In this document: one piece after another, positions 16,515 through 25,927 of the stretch
Layout: every line of letters begins with the position of its first letter
How positions within the stretch are numbered: position 1 is the first letter of the stretch
From: an uncultured Clostridia bacterium
GTDB taxonomy: Bacteria > Bacillota > Clostridia > Oscillospirales > Ruminococcaceae
Assembly: GCA_945876435.1 (NCBI GenBank)
Contig: CAMCOD010000004.1
Span: forward strand, 28,444 to 92,443
DNA: 64,000 nucleotides
Direction of reading: 5' to 3'
Made by a program: the position numbers and the translations under genes
Notes under the pieces: model-generated
Database searches by the model: none
What the model saw: the letters and a program-made list of their open reading frames with translations, nothing else
What the model was told of the DNA's origin: nothing

Positions 16515-17315
16515 TTAATCCCGCTTCTTTCCCCGGTTAAGGATTCGTCCGTCCCACTTTTTCATAGCCACACGAACAGAGCGCGCCATCTCCTTGCTGA
16601 ACACGGCGCCTGTCTTGCGGGCGTAGAACTGCTGGGCAAAGTTTTTCGCGCCATAAGGATTATCTTCTTTATAGATTTTGGCCCGGGAAGCGAACATTTT
16701 CTCATAGTCCTCCGGCGTCAAATGGCGGTATTTCTCCTCGAAGACGATATATTCCCGATCAAAACGCTCCTTCACCACCTTGGGCTGTTCCGGACGATAG
16801 TAACCCAGGCAGAGCATACCAATGGGGAACGCCCAATCCGGCAGATCGAACAGCTCCCGGTGGATCTCGTAGTTTTCCAGAATATCGCCGATGTAGCAGG
16901 AGCCTATATTCAGGGATTCCGCGGCGATCACAGCGTTTTCCGCCGCAGCCATCGCATCCTCAATAGCCAACAGCAGGTCAGCTTCCTGTGGAGCTTCAAA
17001 GAGCAGCCCATGTTCCTCGCAATAGTCTCCTACGCCGTTCTGTTCATAATAATCGAACCAGCGCTGATGATCCGCCAGAAACACCAGAATCACCGGCGCA
17101 GTAGCGATAAATGCCTGATGGTCACAGGTTTTGCTGAGGATTTTCTTGGTTTTTTCGTCTTTGATCACCAAAATGGAATAAAGCATCTGGTTTCCCGCGG
17201 TCGGCGCACGCATGGCCGCCTCCAAAACAGCGTCCAAATCTTCTTTCGCGATTTCTTTTTTCTCATAGCCGCGCAGAGAAACACGGTTGTTGATGGTTTT
17301 CAGAACGTCGTTCAT
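16515..17315 (-). CDS. Nitroreductase family protein (NfsA-like)
   Basis: FMN-dependent oxidoreductase of 266 residues. The family N-terminus NRVSLRGYEKK (R-S-x-R type), the FMN-contacting APTAGNQ near residue 37, and the region AAESLNIGSCYIGDILENYE near 130 are visible, as is the longer C-terminus of the NfsA/FRP group. It probably reduces quinones, nitro compounds or flavins with NAD(P)H; the natural substrate is unknown. ATG at 17315 is chosen since AAGGAG lies nine bases upstream; a TTG at 17321 would sit too close. Single gene between terminators. Confidence 0.85.
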   Translation of the reverse strand: MNDVLKTINNRVSLRGYEKKEIAKEDLDAVLEAAMRAPTAGNQMLYSILVIKDEKTKKILSKTCDHQAFIATAPVILVFLADHQRWFDYYEQNGVGDYCEEHGLLFEAPQEADLLLAIEDAMAAAENAVIAAESLNIGSCYIGDILENYEIHRELFDLPDWAFPIGMLCLGYYRPEQPKVVKERFDREYIVFEEKYRHLTPEDYEKMFASRAKIYKEDNPYGAKNFAQQFYARKTGAVFSKEMARSVRVAMKKWDGRILNRGKKRD

Positions 17316-17347
17316 GTGCAATCACTCCTTCGCCCTCAGTATAGCAC

Positions 17348-17375
17348 AAAAAAGGCTCCCATAGGGAGCCTTTTG
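17348..17375. terminator. Bidirectional hairpin terminator
   Basis: GGCTCCC and GGGAGCC with A-run and T-run on either side and a three-base loop, between the start of the nitroreductase gene and the end of the next minus-strand gene, for which it is the terminator. Confidence 0.88.
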
Positions 17376-17392
17376 CTGTTATTTTCGCAGCA

Positions 17393-17812
17393 TCAAGCCT
17401 CATCCACCTGTCGGATGGCGTGGTACTGTATATAAAATTCCCCGTTTTCGTCCGTTTTGTCCGTCACCAGCATTTCCATGGTGCCGCAACGCTCAATTTC
17501 CTCTGTATGACAACTGAGTAAGGCCTCTCGATAGACTTTCGGACTTAAATCGGAGTAAGCGGAATGGCAGGCAAAGGTCAGCAGTAGCTTTTCTTCGCTG
17601 CGCTGTTCTTTCTTCACCAGAACAAAACGCTGATCCGGCTCATAACCCCAAGCTGAGGAAATCAACCTGCCTGTTTCGTCATCCAGACGAAACATTCGTC
17701 TTTCCTTTTTCTCAGGCTCACGACCAAAATACTTGATACAGAAGTCATTCATGTCTTTCAGCGCTAAACCGGTATCCGGATCATAATCCGGATTTCTCGT
17801 TGCTATAGCCAA
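17393..17812 (-). CDS. Hypothetical protein, possibly a 5'-truncated gene
   Basis: Open frame of up to 139 residues that I do not recognise. It is soluble, acidic, with two or three Cys, and reads like a genuine protein (phrases such as TGLALKDMNDFCIKYFG and LISSAWGYEPDQRFVLVKK). The only possible starts are a TTG at 17812, which lies inside the right arm of the preceding operon's terminator without a convincing ribosome binding site, or an ATG at 17752, also without one. The protein may therefore have lost its beginning when the locus was rearranged. Its own terminator follows. Confidence 0.45.
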   Translation of the reverse strand: MAIATRNPDYDPDTGLALKDMNDFCIKYFGREPEKKERRMFRLDDETGRLISSAWGYEPDQRFVLVKKEQRSEEKLLLTFACHSAYSDLSPKVYREALLSCHTEEIERCGTMEMLVTDKTDENGEFYIQYHAIRQVDEA

Positions 17813-17852
17813 AAGAGCCTTTGCTTTTAACTTTTAAAGCAAAGGCTCTTTT
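17811..17852 (-). terminator. Terminator of the amino acid ABC / abgB operon
   Basis: A 17-base-pair inverted repeat (17811-17827 with 17836-17852) with T-run on the minus strand, 22 bases after the abgB-like stop codon. Confidence 0.85.
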
Positions 17853-17874
17853 CCGGAGAGATGTTAGCAAAAAA

Positions 17875-19326
17875 TTAGTCCATTTGATCCCCTACGGCAA
17901 CTGGAACCGCATCAGCCGGAACCGGGCAGAAATAGCCGCCGGCGGCACGCTTGTTAAATTCCGCTTTGGCTTCCGCGATCTTCTCCGGCTGCTCGTACAA
18001 ATCAATGGCTGCTGCCGCCAGCACTTTTCCAGCGCACAGCAGACCCTTATGCCCGATGGAAGTGCGGCCGCAGGAAACGTTTTGCCAGCTATGACCGGGA
18101 GCATTGGATGGGAATGTGACCACATTGATCTGAGCCGTAGGAACCAGCCAGCTTACATCGCCCACATCGGTAGATCCGGGGCGCTGTTTGCTGCTGAAAT
18201 GATAAGGCACCAGAAAATCATTCAGCGGAATGGAGGCATTTTGGCTCACTTTCGCCACATAGTCCGCAATTTCCCCATCTTCCTCACAGGCCGCGCCTGG
18301 AAGCTCATGGGAGGGCATTTCATAACCATCTACGATGGCCTGTGCGAAGGCTTTTTCCTCTTCGGTATAGGTGGGAACCCCGACTTTATTGAAATTATCC
18401 CAAAGCAGAGTTTCCAGCGCCTTATTTGGCACCGTATTGGAACAGCCGTCAATAAAGCGTTTTTTCATTGTGGTTTCCGTCATCATAGCGGCAGCCTCCG
18501 CAATTTTATCCACACGGGCCTGCAGCTCCAAAGCCTCCTTCACCAATTCCGCACGCACCATGTACAGCACCTGCGCGTGAGGCTGCACCACGTTGGGAGA
18601 ATTGCCGCCGGCGTCGGTAATGGCATAATGAATACGGGCGGATTGCGGCATATGCTCCCGCAGGAACTGCACGCCCATGTTCATCAGCTCAACCGCATCC
18701 AGAGCGGAACGGCCCATATGAGGATTACCGGCGGCGTGAGCCGCAATTCCGGTAAATTTATACTCAGTCTGGATACAGGAGTTACAGGTGCCGGAAGTGA
18801 CCTGATTCACACTTCCGGGATGCCAGGTGAGTGCCACATCCAGCTCCTCAAAAAGCCGCTCCCGGGCCATAAAGGCCTTGGCAGCGCCGCCTTCCTCGCC
18901 GGGACAGCCGTAGAAGATCACCGTACCCTGCCCTTTTTCCTCCAAATAGGCTTTTACAGCAAATGCCGCCGCCATCGCGCCCGCTCCCAGCATATTATGG
19001 CCGCAGCCATGACCGGAACCGCCCCGCACCAGCTCCTTGCGGACGGTGGATCCGGCTTCCTGAGACAGTCCGGAGAGAGCGTCATACTCCGCTAGAATAC
19101 CGATCACCGGTTTTCCGGAGCCATACACAGCCTTGAAGGCCGTTTCAATGCCGCAGACCGGGGTTTGAACCTGGAATCCTTCTTCCTTCAATACTTTGCA
19201 GTATAATTCCGCAGACTGATGCTCCATCAGGGACAGTTCGGCGTATTCCCAAATCTGATCGGAAACGTCGGTAATTAATTTTGCCTTCTGGTCGATGACC
19301 TGCAGGTATTTTTCTTTGTCAGCCAT
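17875..19326 (-). CDS. abgB: M20-family amidohydrolase, AbgB-like
   Basis: Cytoplasmic metallo-amidohydrolase of 483 residues related to p-aminobenzoyl-glutamate hydrolase subunit B and other M20 peptidases. The first metal-site region is LAEYDALSGLSQ near residue 77, then the HGCGHNMLG motif near 106 with metal ligands, the catalytic GEEGG near 146, and the dimerisation lid with AAHAAGNPHMGRSALDAVELMN near 197 (in parts). The start at 19326 follows GAGGAAG; a longer frame overlaps the upstream ATPase gene. It is the last gene behind an amino acid importer, so it probably hydrolyses an N-acyl or aminoacyl substrate brought in by it. No AbgA partner is present. Confidence 0.85.
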   Translation of the reverse strand: MADKEKYLQVIDQKAKLITDVSDQIWEYAELSLMEHQSAELYCKVLKEEGFQVQTPVCGIETAFKAVYGSGKPVIGILAEYDALSGLSQEAGSTVRKELVRGGSGHGCGHNMLGAGAMAAAFAVKAYLEEKGQGTVIFYGCPGEEGGAAKAFMARERLFEELDVALTWHPGSVNQVTSGTCNSCIQTEYKFTGIAAHAAGNPHMGRSALDAVELMNMGVQFLREHMPQSARIHYAITDAGGNSPNVVQPHAQVLYMVRAELVKEALELQARVDKIAEAAAMMTETTMKKRFIDGCSNTVPNKALETLLWDNFNKVGVPTYTEEEKAFAQAIVDGYEMPSHELPGAACEEDGEIADYVAKVSQNASIPLNDFLVPYHFSSKQRPGSTDVGDVSWLVPTAQINVVTFPSNAPGHSWQNVSCGRTSIGHKGLLCAGKVLAAAAIDLYEQPEKIAEAKAEFNKRAAGGYFCPVPADAVPVAVGDQMD

Positions 19327-19339
19327 GGCAGCTTCCTCC

Positions 19340-20074
19340 TTAATACAGTACTTTCCCCAAAAATTCTTTGGTTCTTGGGTTTTGCGGGTTGCCGAACAGC
19401 TCCTCCGGAGAGCCTTTTTCCGCCAAAACGCCGCCATCCATAAAGAATACCCGGTCCGAAACTTCCCGGGCAAAGCCCATTTCATGGGTCACGATAACAG
19501 TGGTCATACCGCCTTTTACCAGGTTTTTAATAACCGCCAGCACCTCGCCCACCATTTCCGGATCCAAGGCGGAGGTCGGTTCGTCAAAGAGCATCACATC
19601 CGGCTCCATCGCCAGCGCCCGAACAATGGCCAGACGCTGTTTTTGGCCACCGGAAAGACGTCCCGGGTACTCGTTGATCTTTTCATACAGGCCAACTGTG
19701 TTCAGCAGTTCCTTTGCCATATCTTCCGCCTCGGCCTTACTCTTTTTTCCCAGCAGAGTAGGGGCCATGGTAATATTTTCTCCCACAGTCATATGAGGGA
19801 AAACATTAAAATGCTGAAACACCATCCCCATTTTCTGGCGATGCTTATCTACATTGACGCCTTTTGCGGTAATATCCACACCCTCAAAGATGATCTGTCC
19901 GCTGGTTGGCACCTCCAACAGATTTAAACAGCGCAGCAGTGTACTTTTTCCGCCGCCGGAGGGACCGATGATGGAAACAACCTCCCCCTTACTGATATGT
20001 TCGCTAACACCCTTCAGCACCTGCAGCTCACCAAAGCTTTTGTGCAGATCCTTTACCTCGATTAAATTAGTCAC
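19340..20074 (-). CDS. Polar amino acid ABC transporter ATP-binding protein (GlnQ-like)
   Basis: ATPase of 244 residues. Walker [10 protein letters not shown] near residue 36, signature LSGGQKQR near 139, Walker [20 protein letters not shown] near 160, switch His in [11 protein letters not shown]. The last phrase and EVLAVI are typical of the polar amino acid importer group. It overlaps the end of the permease gene by eight bases and precedes abgB by 13, so the four genes form one operon. Confidence 0.93.
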   Translation of the reverse strand: MTNLIEVKDLHKSFGELQVLKGVSEHISKGEVVSIIGPSGGGKSTLLRCLNLLEVPTSGQIIFEGVDITAKGVNVDKHRQKMGMVFQHFNVFPHMTVGENITMAPTLLGKKSKAEAEDMAKELLNTVGLYEKINEYPGRLSGGQKQRLAIVRALAMEPDVMLFDEPTSALDPEMVGEVLAVIKNLVKGGMTTVIVTHEMGFAREVSDRVFFMDGGVLAEKGSPEELFGNPQNPRTKEFLGKVLY

Positions 20075-20753
20075 TTGTACTCATTCTCCTCTCCAAAGCG
20101 GCCACACATTTGGACAAGCTAAAGCCCAAAATAAAGTAAATGATGCCGACGATGATCAGCGGCTCAATCGCCAGATAAATGACGCCGTTAATGGTCTTGT
20201 ACTGGGTCATCAGCTCCCCAACAAAGAAGGTAGAGGCCAGAGATGACTCCTTTACCACCGATACAAACTCATTGCACAGCGCAGGCAGAATATTTTTTAC
20301 AGCCTGCGGAAAAATGACCTTGGTCAAAGTCTGACGATAGTTTAAGCCCAGGCTGCGGGCAGCCTCTGTCTGACCCTTATCCACTGCGCTGATGCCGGCA
20401 CGGATAATCTCGGCTACATAGGCGCCGGAGTTAAGACACAAAGCCAAAACAACGGAAAAGGTTTTGCCCATGTCGATCCCCGGAAACATCATCGGGACCA
20501 AAAAATAGAAGAAATAGAGCTGAAGCAGCAGTGGAGTATCCCGGATAACCTCTGTGTAGATCGTGGCAATGGCGTTCAGCGGGCGAAAATGTCCGATATG
20601 GAAGTTACTCAGCCGCATCAGCGCCAGCAGAGAACCGATCACGATGCCCACCAGAACGGTGATCGCGGAAAGGAGCAGGGTATTGGCTGTTCCCTGAAGC
20701 AGCAGGTTCCAGTAGCGGGTAACGACCTTAACAATATTCATCAAAATATCCAT
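20067..20753 (-). CDS. Polar amino acid ABC transporter permease
   Basis: Membrane permease of 228 residues of the His/Glu/Gln/Arg/opine family. Three to five transmembrane segments are visible, with the family phrases [14 protein letters not shown] near residue 80 and the EAA-type loop [22 protein letters not shown] near 145 (in parts), which docks on the ATPase. AAGGAGG lies before the ATG. Works as a dimer with the neighbouring ATPase and binding protein. Confidence 0.92.
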   Translation of the reverse strand: MDILMNIVKVVTRYWNLLLQGTANTLLLSAITVLVGIVIGSLLALMRLSNFHIGHFRPLNAIATIYTEVIRDTPLLLQLYFFYFLVPMMFPGIDMGKTFSVVLALCLNSGAYVAEIIRAGISAVDKGQTEAARSLGLNYRQTLTKVIFPQAVKNILPALCNEFVSVVKESSLASTFFVGELMTQYKTINGVIYLAIEPLIIVGIIYFILGFSLSKCVAALERRMSTSD

Positions 20754-20835
20754 GAAACGGATTCCTCCTTGTTTCCTTCAAAGGAATAAACAAAACTTTC
20801 GGACTGGCCTTGCGGTCAGTCCGCAGCATTTGATC

Positions 20836-21663
20836 TTAACCCTCTACACTGATACCCAGAGATTTTGCCAGTTCAGTGGCTTCGGCGCTCCACTGGGCAT
20901 ACAGACCCTGTTCGTTGACTTCTTTAATAATCTCGTTGATAGCATCCATCAGCTCCGTCTCGCCCTTTTTGCAGGCTACCACGTTGCCTTCCGAGGTGTA
21001 ATCAAAATAGAAATCGCTCATGACGATCTCATCGTAGTTAGCGGCATACAGCTGACCATTTTCACCGCTGACAGCCAAAGCATCGATCTTGCCGGTCTGC
21101 AGCATCAGGATACCGTCATTGAGAGAGCCGATCTTTTCGATGGTCACATCGGAAGGAAGCTGTTCGCTGACCAGGCTGTACTGAAGGGAGCCATTCTGCG
21201 CGCCCACTTTCAGTCCGGCAAAGGCTTCCGCCGTGTTCAGTTCATCCGCTTTCTCTTTCAGAATCAGAATACCCTGACCTTCGCTGTCCTCCGTGTTATT
21301 ATAACCGATGGAAAGCTCCATGCTTTCGGCCCGGTCCTCTCTCCAGGCAAAGCCGGAGATTCCCATGTCCACGCTTCCGGAAGCGACGGCAGCCTGTACA
21401 GCGCTGAAATCCATCGCCTCGATTTGAAGCTCAACGCCCAGTTTTTCAGCAATGTATTTGCCCAGTTCAATATCTGAACCCACATATTCTTTGGAACCGT
21501 CCGCTCCGATATTTTCAAATTCCATGGGCGCAAAGTCCGGGGAAGTGGCCATCTTGATCACGCCAGCTTCTTTGATGCTGTCAAGTCTGCTTTTGCTGGA
21601 GCAGGCGCTCATGCTGCTTAGTACCAATGCGGCCGCCAAAATCATTGTCAATGTCTTTTTCAT
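20836..21663 (-). CDS. Polar amino acid ABC transporter substrate-binding lipoprotein
   Basis: Secreted binding protein of 275 residues (SBP_bac_3 type). It begins with a lipoprotein signal peptide whose lipobox is MSACSS near residue 20. The SBP_bac_3 features are MATSPDFAPMEFEN and DIELGKYIAEKLGVELQ near residues 40-80, FSAVQAAVASGSVDMGISGF near 95 (in parts) and the C-terminal ELMDAINEIIKE. First gene of the operon; GAGGAAG precedes the ATG. The ligand cannot be named, but the following amidohydrolase suggests an N-modified amino acid or a dipeptide. Confidence 0.92.
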   Translation of the reverse strand: MKKTLTMILAAALVLSSMSACSSKSRLDSIKEAGVIKMATSPDFAPMEFENIGADGSKEYVGSDIELGKYIAEKLGVELQIEAMDFSAVQAAVASGSVDMGISGFAWREDRAESMELSIGYNNTEDSEGQGILILKEKADELNTAEAFAGLKVGAQNGSLQYSLVSEQLPSDVTIEKIGSLNDGILMLQTGKIDALAVSGENGQLYAANYDEIVMSDFYFDYTSEGNVVACKKGETELMDAINEIIKEVNEQGLYAQWSAEATELAKSLGISVEG

Positions 21664-21737
21664 AATTCTTCCTCCATGTTCTGATCAAAATATTCTTTAC
21701 TCGTTGTTTTTGTATGTTTATTCGAAATTATGTTTAT

Positions 21738-21765
21738 ATTATACATTCTTTTTCTTTTTTGTAAA
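21738..21765 (-). promoter_or_regulatory. Promoter of the amino acid ABC / abgB operon
   Basis: On the minus strand -35 TTTACA at 21760-21765, 16-base spacer, perfect -10 TATAAT at 21738-21743. Transcription would start about 70 bases before the binding-protein ATG. Confidence 0.8.
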
Positions 21766-21886
21766 GGCCTTATTTTGCACAAATATACATCAATTTTGTG
21801 ATATTATTCTGTAATTTCTTCTAATTTCAGCGATATTTCTTGTTTTTCTCTGAAAACCATCGATTTTTATTGAATAATAATACAAA

Positions 21887-21914
21887 AACACCCTATACAA
21901 ATGCATAGGGTGTT
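21887..21914. terminator. Terminator of the TPR protein gene
   Basis: Stem AACACCCTAT/ATAGGGTGTT with eight-base loop; on the minus strand it is followed by a T-rich run. It lies 29 bases after the stop codon of the TPR gene. Confidence 0.85.
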
Positions 21915-21942
21915 CTTTATTATAAAATATGGTCAAAAATCG

Positions 21943-23466
21943 TCAGCGGATCTGGAAATCGTCGTCCACGCTGATAGTCAGAGCAACTCCCATACCATCC
22001 TTAATGGGATTTCCCTGTTTGGCGCTATTCTGTACAAAATGATACAGCGGGCTTGCGGCAACCAGCTCCTGATACATCCGCTCCGTTTCCTCCCCAAATA
22101 CCTTGTACTGCAAAGCCCAGAACAGAGCCTTGGCAATGGTATGGAAGGAAGCAAGCTGCGAACGGTACACAGTAACTTTCCGGTCCTTGTACTCAAAGGT
22201 CAGTGTCTCCGGATAAGCCAATTTGCGGAAAGCGTTTTCCGCGCTTACCATAGGCAGGTAGAGCAGAAGTTCTTTTGCCAGAGTAGCATCCCCATTGGCC
22301 AGCTCCAGCAGCTTACCGGGCAAAGCTTCATGGTCCTCCTTGTTTTTGACGCCATGGAACAGGCGAACAGCCTCCCGGGTATCGTCTTCCAAAGTCTCCT
22401 GGTCAAATGGGTAGGGCTGAGTGGTCTCTGCATCCTGCTTAAAGATGAAGAATTGCCGCTGGATACCGTAACCGCTGAAGCCCCATTTCCGGGCGATCTC
22501 CGCAACGATCCGGCTGAGGCTCTCGATGCGGACGTCATTGATGCGGCATTCGCCCTTCACCTGATCGCCGTTTTTCATGGCGTAGACCTTAACATAGCAG
22601 ATCTTCTGATTGCCGATACGCTTTGCAAGATGATCCTTCAAAGCATCCCAATATACATTGAAATTCTCAACATTCTGCGCGTCGCCGCCGGCAAGAATGT
22701 TGCCCCGGTATACGCTCCACTGATGCTTTTGTCCTACAAACTCGCTTTCCAGACGAACCGGATTCTGATTTTTTGCCAGCAGGGAAATGGTGTTCATCAG
22801 AGAGAGCATAAAGCTGCTGCAGGCCACATTCAAAGCCGCTGCCGGGGTTTGACCCTTGGCTGCGCTCACCTCTACAATATCCCGATCCCAATCCGGGTTT
22901 TCCACGTTGAAGGTGACAATAACCGAATCCTCTTTGATATCGGTGATCTCCGGGTAGATCCGGATGTTCCAGGATGGGATCACAATATGATCCTCCTCCA
23001 GCTTGTCCACCACCTCAAAATTATTGTGCAGGTGGACATTCAGCACATAGTCCAGGGCTTTTTCTTCATCCACAGGCAGCCCGTTGCCGAATTTCTTCTG
23101 GGCTTCCTCCTTATCCAGGCGCACATCAATACTTTTCAGCAGCAGCATAGCGTTTTTGTTGCCCGGCACCATTTTCAGGACCTTCTGCATAGCCTGCTTT
23201 GCCTCCGCAAAACGGTTAAGGGAAAACAGGGTATATGCATAGTGGAAATACCAGTTGGGATCACCTTTTCCTTCTTTTTTTACGGATTCCAACAGCTCTT
23301 TTGCTTCCGCAAAACGGTTTACAACATTATATTCTCTGGCGAGCGTACAGGTCAGAACATAATCCCTCTCTGTTTCCGGAAGAGCGGTGATGGCATCAAT
23401 GATCTTTTGATGCTCCATATTTTTTCTCCACTGGTCGATCTGCGCCAGCAATTCTTCTTTTTTCAT
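21943..23466 (-). CDS. Tetratricopeptide repeat protein of unknown function
   Basis: Cytoplasmic protein of 507 residues. The first 125 residues hold two to three TPR-like helical pairs (for example NRFAEAKELLESVKKE and NRFAEAKQAMQKVLKM). The remaining 380 residues have alternating alpha/beta pattern, with VPSWNIRIYPEI-like and NVACSSFMLSL phrases that may belong to a DUF of the 6348 type; this is a weak memory match. No signal peptide or membrane segment. TPR suggests protein binding. Monocistronic, with GAGGATAAGC close to the start and a clear terminator. Confidence 0.6.
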   Translation of the reverse strand: MKKEELLAQIDQWRKNMEHQKIIDAITALPETERDYVLTCTLAREYNVVNRFAEAKELLESVKKEGKGDPNWYFHYAYTLFSLNRFAEAKQAMQKVLKMVPGNKNAMLLLKSIDVRLDKEEAQKKFGNGLPVDEEKALDYVLNVHLHNNFEVVDKLEEDHIVIPSWNIRIYPEITDIKEDSVIVTFNVENPDWDRDIVEVSAAKGQTPAAALNVACSSFMLSLMNTISLLAKNQNPVRLESEFVGQKHQWSVYRGNILAGGDAQNVENFNVYWDALKDHLAKRIGNQKICYVKVYAMKNGDQVKGECRINDVRIESLSRIVAEIARKWGFSGYGIQRQFFIFKQDAETTQPYPFDQETLEDDTREAVRLFHGVKNKEDHEALPGKLLELANGDATLAKELLLYLPMVSAENAFRKLAYPETLTFEYKDRKVTVYRSQLASFHTIAKALFWALQYKVFGEETERMYQELVAASPLYHFVQNSAKQGNPIKDGMGVALTISVDDDFQIR

Positions 23467-23870
23467 TGCTTATCCTCCGCTTCGTAGGCGTTATTCCATC
23501 CGGACAGGCCTTCCGCCGGATTTACTCTTTTTATAATAGCAGATATCGCAAAAAAAGTCTGCATTTTTTTGGCGTTTTCCTGAGAAAAAACCGTCGAATC
23601 GCAGGCTTTTCGGATTTTCCCTGTCAGGACGGAGCGTTTGCCCCAAATCCCGGGCCAATTTCCGCATACAGTCAATTGGAATTTTACCTTGTCCCTGATT
23701 AAGAGATATGCTAAGATGAATGCGGAGAACCCATCTTTCCTACGGAAAAGAAAGCTGTAAATAAAAGCCGTGTCTGCGGCCATACCGCCTATAAAATTGA
23801 CACAACTATCTGCATTATCTGCCTATTTTTCAAATAGCCAGTCCGCTATAATGGTTCAAAAGAGGTGAAA
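23467..23870. other. Intergenic region upstream of the sensor kinase
   Basis: About 400 bases between divergent genes. No gene is evident. On the plus strand there is a possible promoter, TTGTCC at 23689-23694, 17-base spacer, TAAGAT at 23712-23717, and an isolated TATAAT at 23847-23852 just before the kinase ribosome binding site. The part next to the TPR gene is poor in coding features and probably holds that gene's promoter. Confidence 0.45.
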
Positions 23871-25181
23871 ATGATGCTGCGAATGGAAATCGCATTGTTC
23901 CTTGTAATGGCCTTTGTTGCCAGTGTATATTTTTCTGCCGGGCGAAAGAGCACGCCGCTGCACAGGACGTTTTCTGTCTTGTTGGTCGTTGTGCTCATCC
24001 ATCTTCTGCTGGACGGCGTCACTGTCTACACCGTGCATCATCTGGAGAGTGTACCGAGTTTTTTGAACGATGCGGTTCACAGGCTGTTCCTGGGCAGCAT
24101 GGTGCTGGTGATCTATTTGTTTTATCAGTATATTGCCATTCTAGTGGAGGAGGAAACCGGGAAGCCCCGACGGCTGGACTGGCCTGCCAGAGTCTTCCTG
24201 GCTGTGGCGGAGCTGGGCAATTTCCTGCTGCCGATCTCTTACACGGTGACTCCGGAGGGAAACTATTCCTCCGGGCTATACATGCTGGTGCCCTATGGAG
24301 CCGTCGCCTTCTATCTGCTGCTGTGCGCCGGACTATTGGCCATCAATTGGAGGCAGATCGACAAGAAGAAAAAGTCCGTTATTGGGATTGCCCTTACCAT
24401 TGAATTTGTTGTTTGTATTTTGCAGGGCCTGCACCACACGTGGCTCATCAGCGGCATGGGTATTACTCTGATGACTCTGTCCTTTTATCTGACTTTGGAG
24501 AATCCTGATATTCTCCGGGCGGAACTGACGGAGCAGAAGATGTCCATGCTGTACTTGAAAAGTCAGGTCAACCCTCACTTTTTATATAATACGCTGGATA
24601 CCATCCGGATTCAGGCACAGCTGAACGGCGATAAAAAAGTGGCCGACCTGCTGATGCGGCTGGTTGACTTTTTCCGCCTCAGCGTAAAGGTGGACCGTCA
24701 GATGGTAGCTCTGGACGATGAGCTGGAGCTTCTGGAGGCCTATATGGAGCTGATGTGCTACCGCTACCCGGAGCTGGAATGTGAGTATGATATTGACCCC
24801 AACTTGGGAGGCGTACCGGTGCCCAATTTCATTTTGCAGCCCATCGTGGAAAACAGCCTTCTCCACGGCCTGAAAAACAAGGGCTACCGGGGCAAAGTGC
24901 GCATCTCAGCCCATAAAACAGCCGATCAGCAGATGGAGATTCTGGTCAGCGACACCGGCAGCGGCTTTGCCGAGGGGAAAAAAGCTGCCATCGACCAGAT
25001 GCTGTTGGCTTATGCGAAACAACCCGCCAAGCTGGAGGGAAACAGCATTGGCATTTTAAACGTGCAGAAGCGGATCAAGCTGCTCTGCGGCCGGGAATAC
25101 GGGCTGTGGTACACGGAAAACGAAAACGGCGGTGTTACAGCCCATCTGCTGCTGTCTTTGGGAAAGGAGGATGTGAAATGA
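23871..25181 (+). CDS. Sensor histidine kinase, LytS/YehU type (HisKA-less, PF06580)
   Basis: Membrane-bound sensor kinase of about 436 residues. Six to seven hydrophobic segments in the first 210 residues form an N-terminal 7TM-like sensor. Then comes the His_kinase box, KSQVNPHFLYNTLDTIR, with the phospho-accepting His near residue 243, and a HATPase domain with ENSLLHGLKNK (N box) and DTGSGF (G1). It should autophosphorylate and pass phosphate to the response regulator whose ATG overlaps its stop (ATGA). The start is ATG at 23871 or 23874; AGAGGTG lies at 23861-23867, which favours 23874 slightly. Signal unknown. Confidence 0.9.
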   Translation: MMLRMEIALFLVMAFVASVYFSAGRKSTPLHRTFSVLLVVVLIHLLLDGVTVYTVHHLESVPSFLNDAVHRLFLGSMVLVIYLFYQYIAILVEEETGKPRRLDWPARVFLAVAELGNFLLPISYTVTPEGNYSSGLYMLVPYGAVAFYLLLCAGLLAINWRQIDKKKKSVIGIALTIEFVVCILQGLHHTWLISGMGITLMTLSFYLTLENPDILRAELTEQKMSMLYLKSQVNPHFLYNTLDTIRIQAQLNGDKKVADLLMRLVDFFRLSVKVDRQMVALDDELELLEAYMELMCYRYPELECEYDIDPNLGGVPVPNFILQPIVENSLLHGLKNKGYRGKVRISAHKTADQQMEILVSDTGSGFAEGKKAAIDQMLLAYAKQPAKLEGNSIGILNVQKRIKLLCGREYGLWYTENENGGVTAHLLLSLGKEDVK

Positions 25182-25927
25182 AAAAGCTGCGTGTGCTTTT
25201 GGTCGACGATGAAATCATGATCCGGGAAGGCTTTAAGCGGCTTTTTAACTGGGAAGCCCACGGCTGCGAAGTGGTCGGTGAAGCCGCTGACGGCATGGAG
25301 GCTTTGGTACAAATCGACACCCTGCGCCCGGATATCGTTATCATGGACATTAACATCCCAATTATGAGCGGTTTAAAGGTCATCCAGTTAAGCCGCGTCA
25401 AACACCCTCAGATTGCCTATGTAATCGTATCCGGCTATGATGATTTTTCCTATTGCCAGCAGGCGCTGCGGCTGCAGATCACCGATTACATTCTCAAACC
25501 GGTCGATTACGAAGAGTTCGGGGTCTGCATTGACAACCTGAAAATCTCCCTATTTCAGCAGCGTGTGGCAAGTGCCGACCAAGCTGAGGCGCAGGAAGCT
25601 CGTACCATCACCGGCATTACCCGGTATCTCCAGGAGCATCTGACAGAGGAAATAAACCTCTCTATTTTATCCGATCACTTTCATCTGAACCCCCAGTATA
25701 TCAGCCAGCTTTTTAAAAATGAAATCGGCGTGGGATTTCTGGCCTATCTGACCAACATTCGCATGGAAAAGGCCAAAAAACTGCTGCTCTCCACCTCTCT
25801 TTCCATTACGGAGATCGCGGAGCAGTCCGGCTATGGAGACTATCGGGTGTTTACCAAGGTATTCAAAAAGTCCGAAGGCATCACCCCCTCCCAATACCGG
25901 CGGGATTTTCTGGAGGAGACCACATAA
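25178..25927 (+). CDS. Response regulator with AraC-type DNA-binding domain (YesN-like)
   Basis: Two-component regulator of 249 residues. Receiver domain at 1-120 with acidic pocket DDE at 10-12, phospho-acceptor Asp57 in IVIMDINIP and the conserved Lys in YILKPVDYEEF. C-terminal AraC domain from about 150 with two helix-turn-helix units (LNPQYISQLFKNEIG and ITEIAEQSGYGDYRVFTKVFKK, given in parts). The start at 25178 overlaps the kinase stop and has AAAGGAGG upstream. It probably controls nearby genes; the two small genes downstream overlap it in sequence and are likely part of the same mRNA. Confidence 0.93.
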   Translation: MKKLRVLLVDDEIMIREGFKRLFNWEAHGCEVVGEAADGMEALVQIDTLRPDIVIMDINIPIMSGLKVIQLSRVKHPQIAYVIVSGYDDFSYCQQALRLQITDYILKPVDYEEFGVCIDNLKISLFQQRVASADQAEAQEARTITGITRYLQEHLTEEINLSILSDHFHLNPQYISQLFKNEIGVGFLAYLTNIRMEKAKKLLLSTSLSITEIAEQSGYGDYRVFTKVFKKSEGITPSQYRRDFLEETT

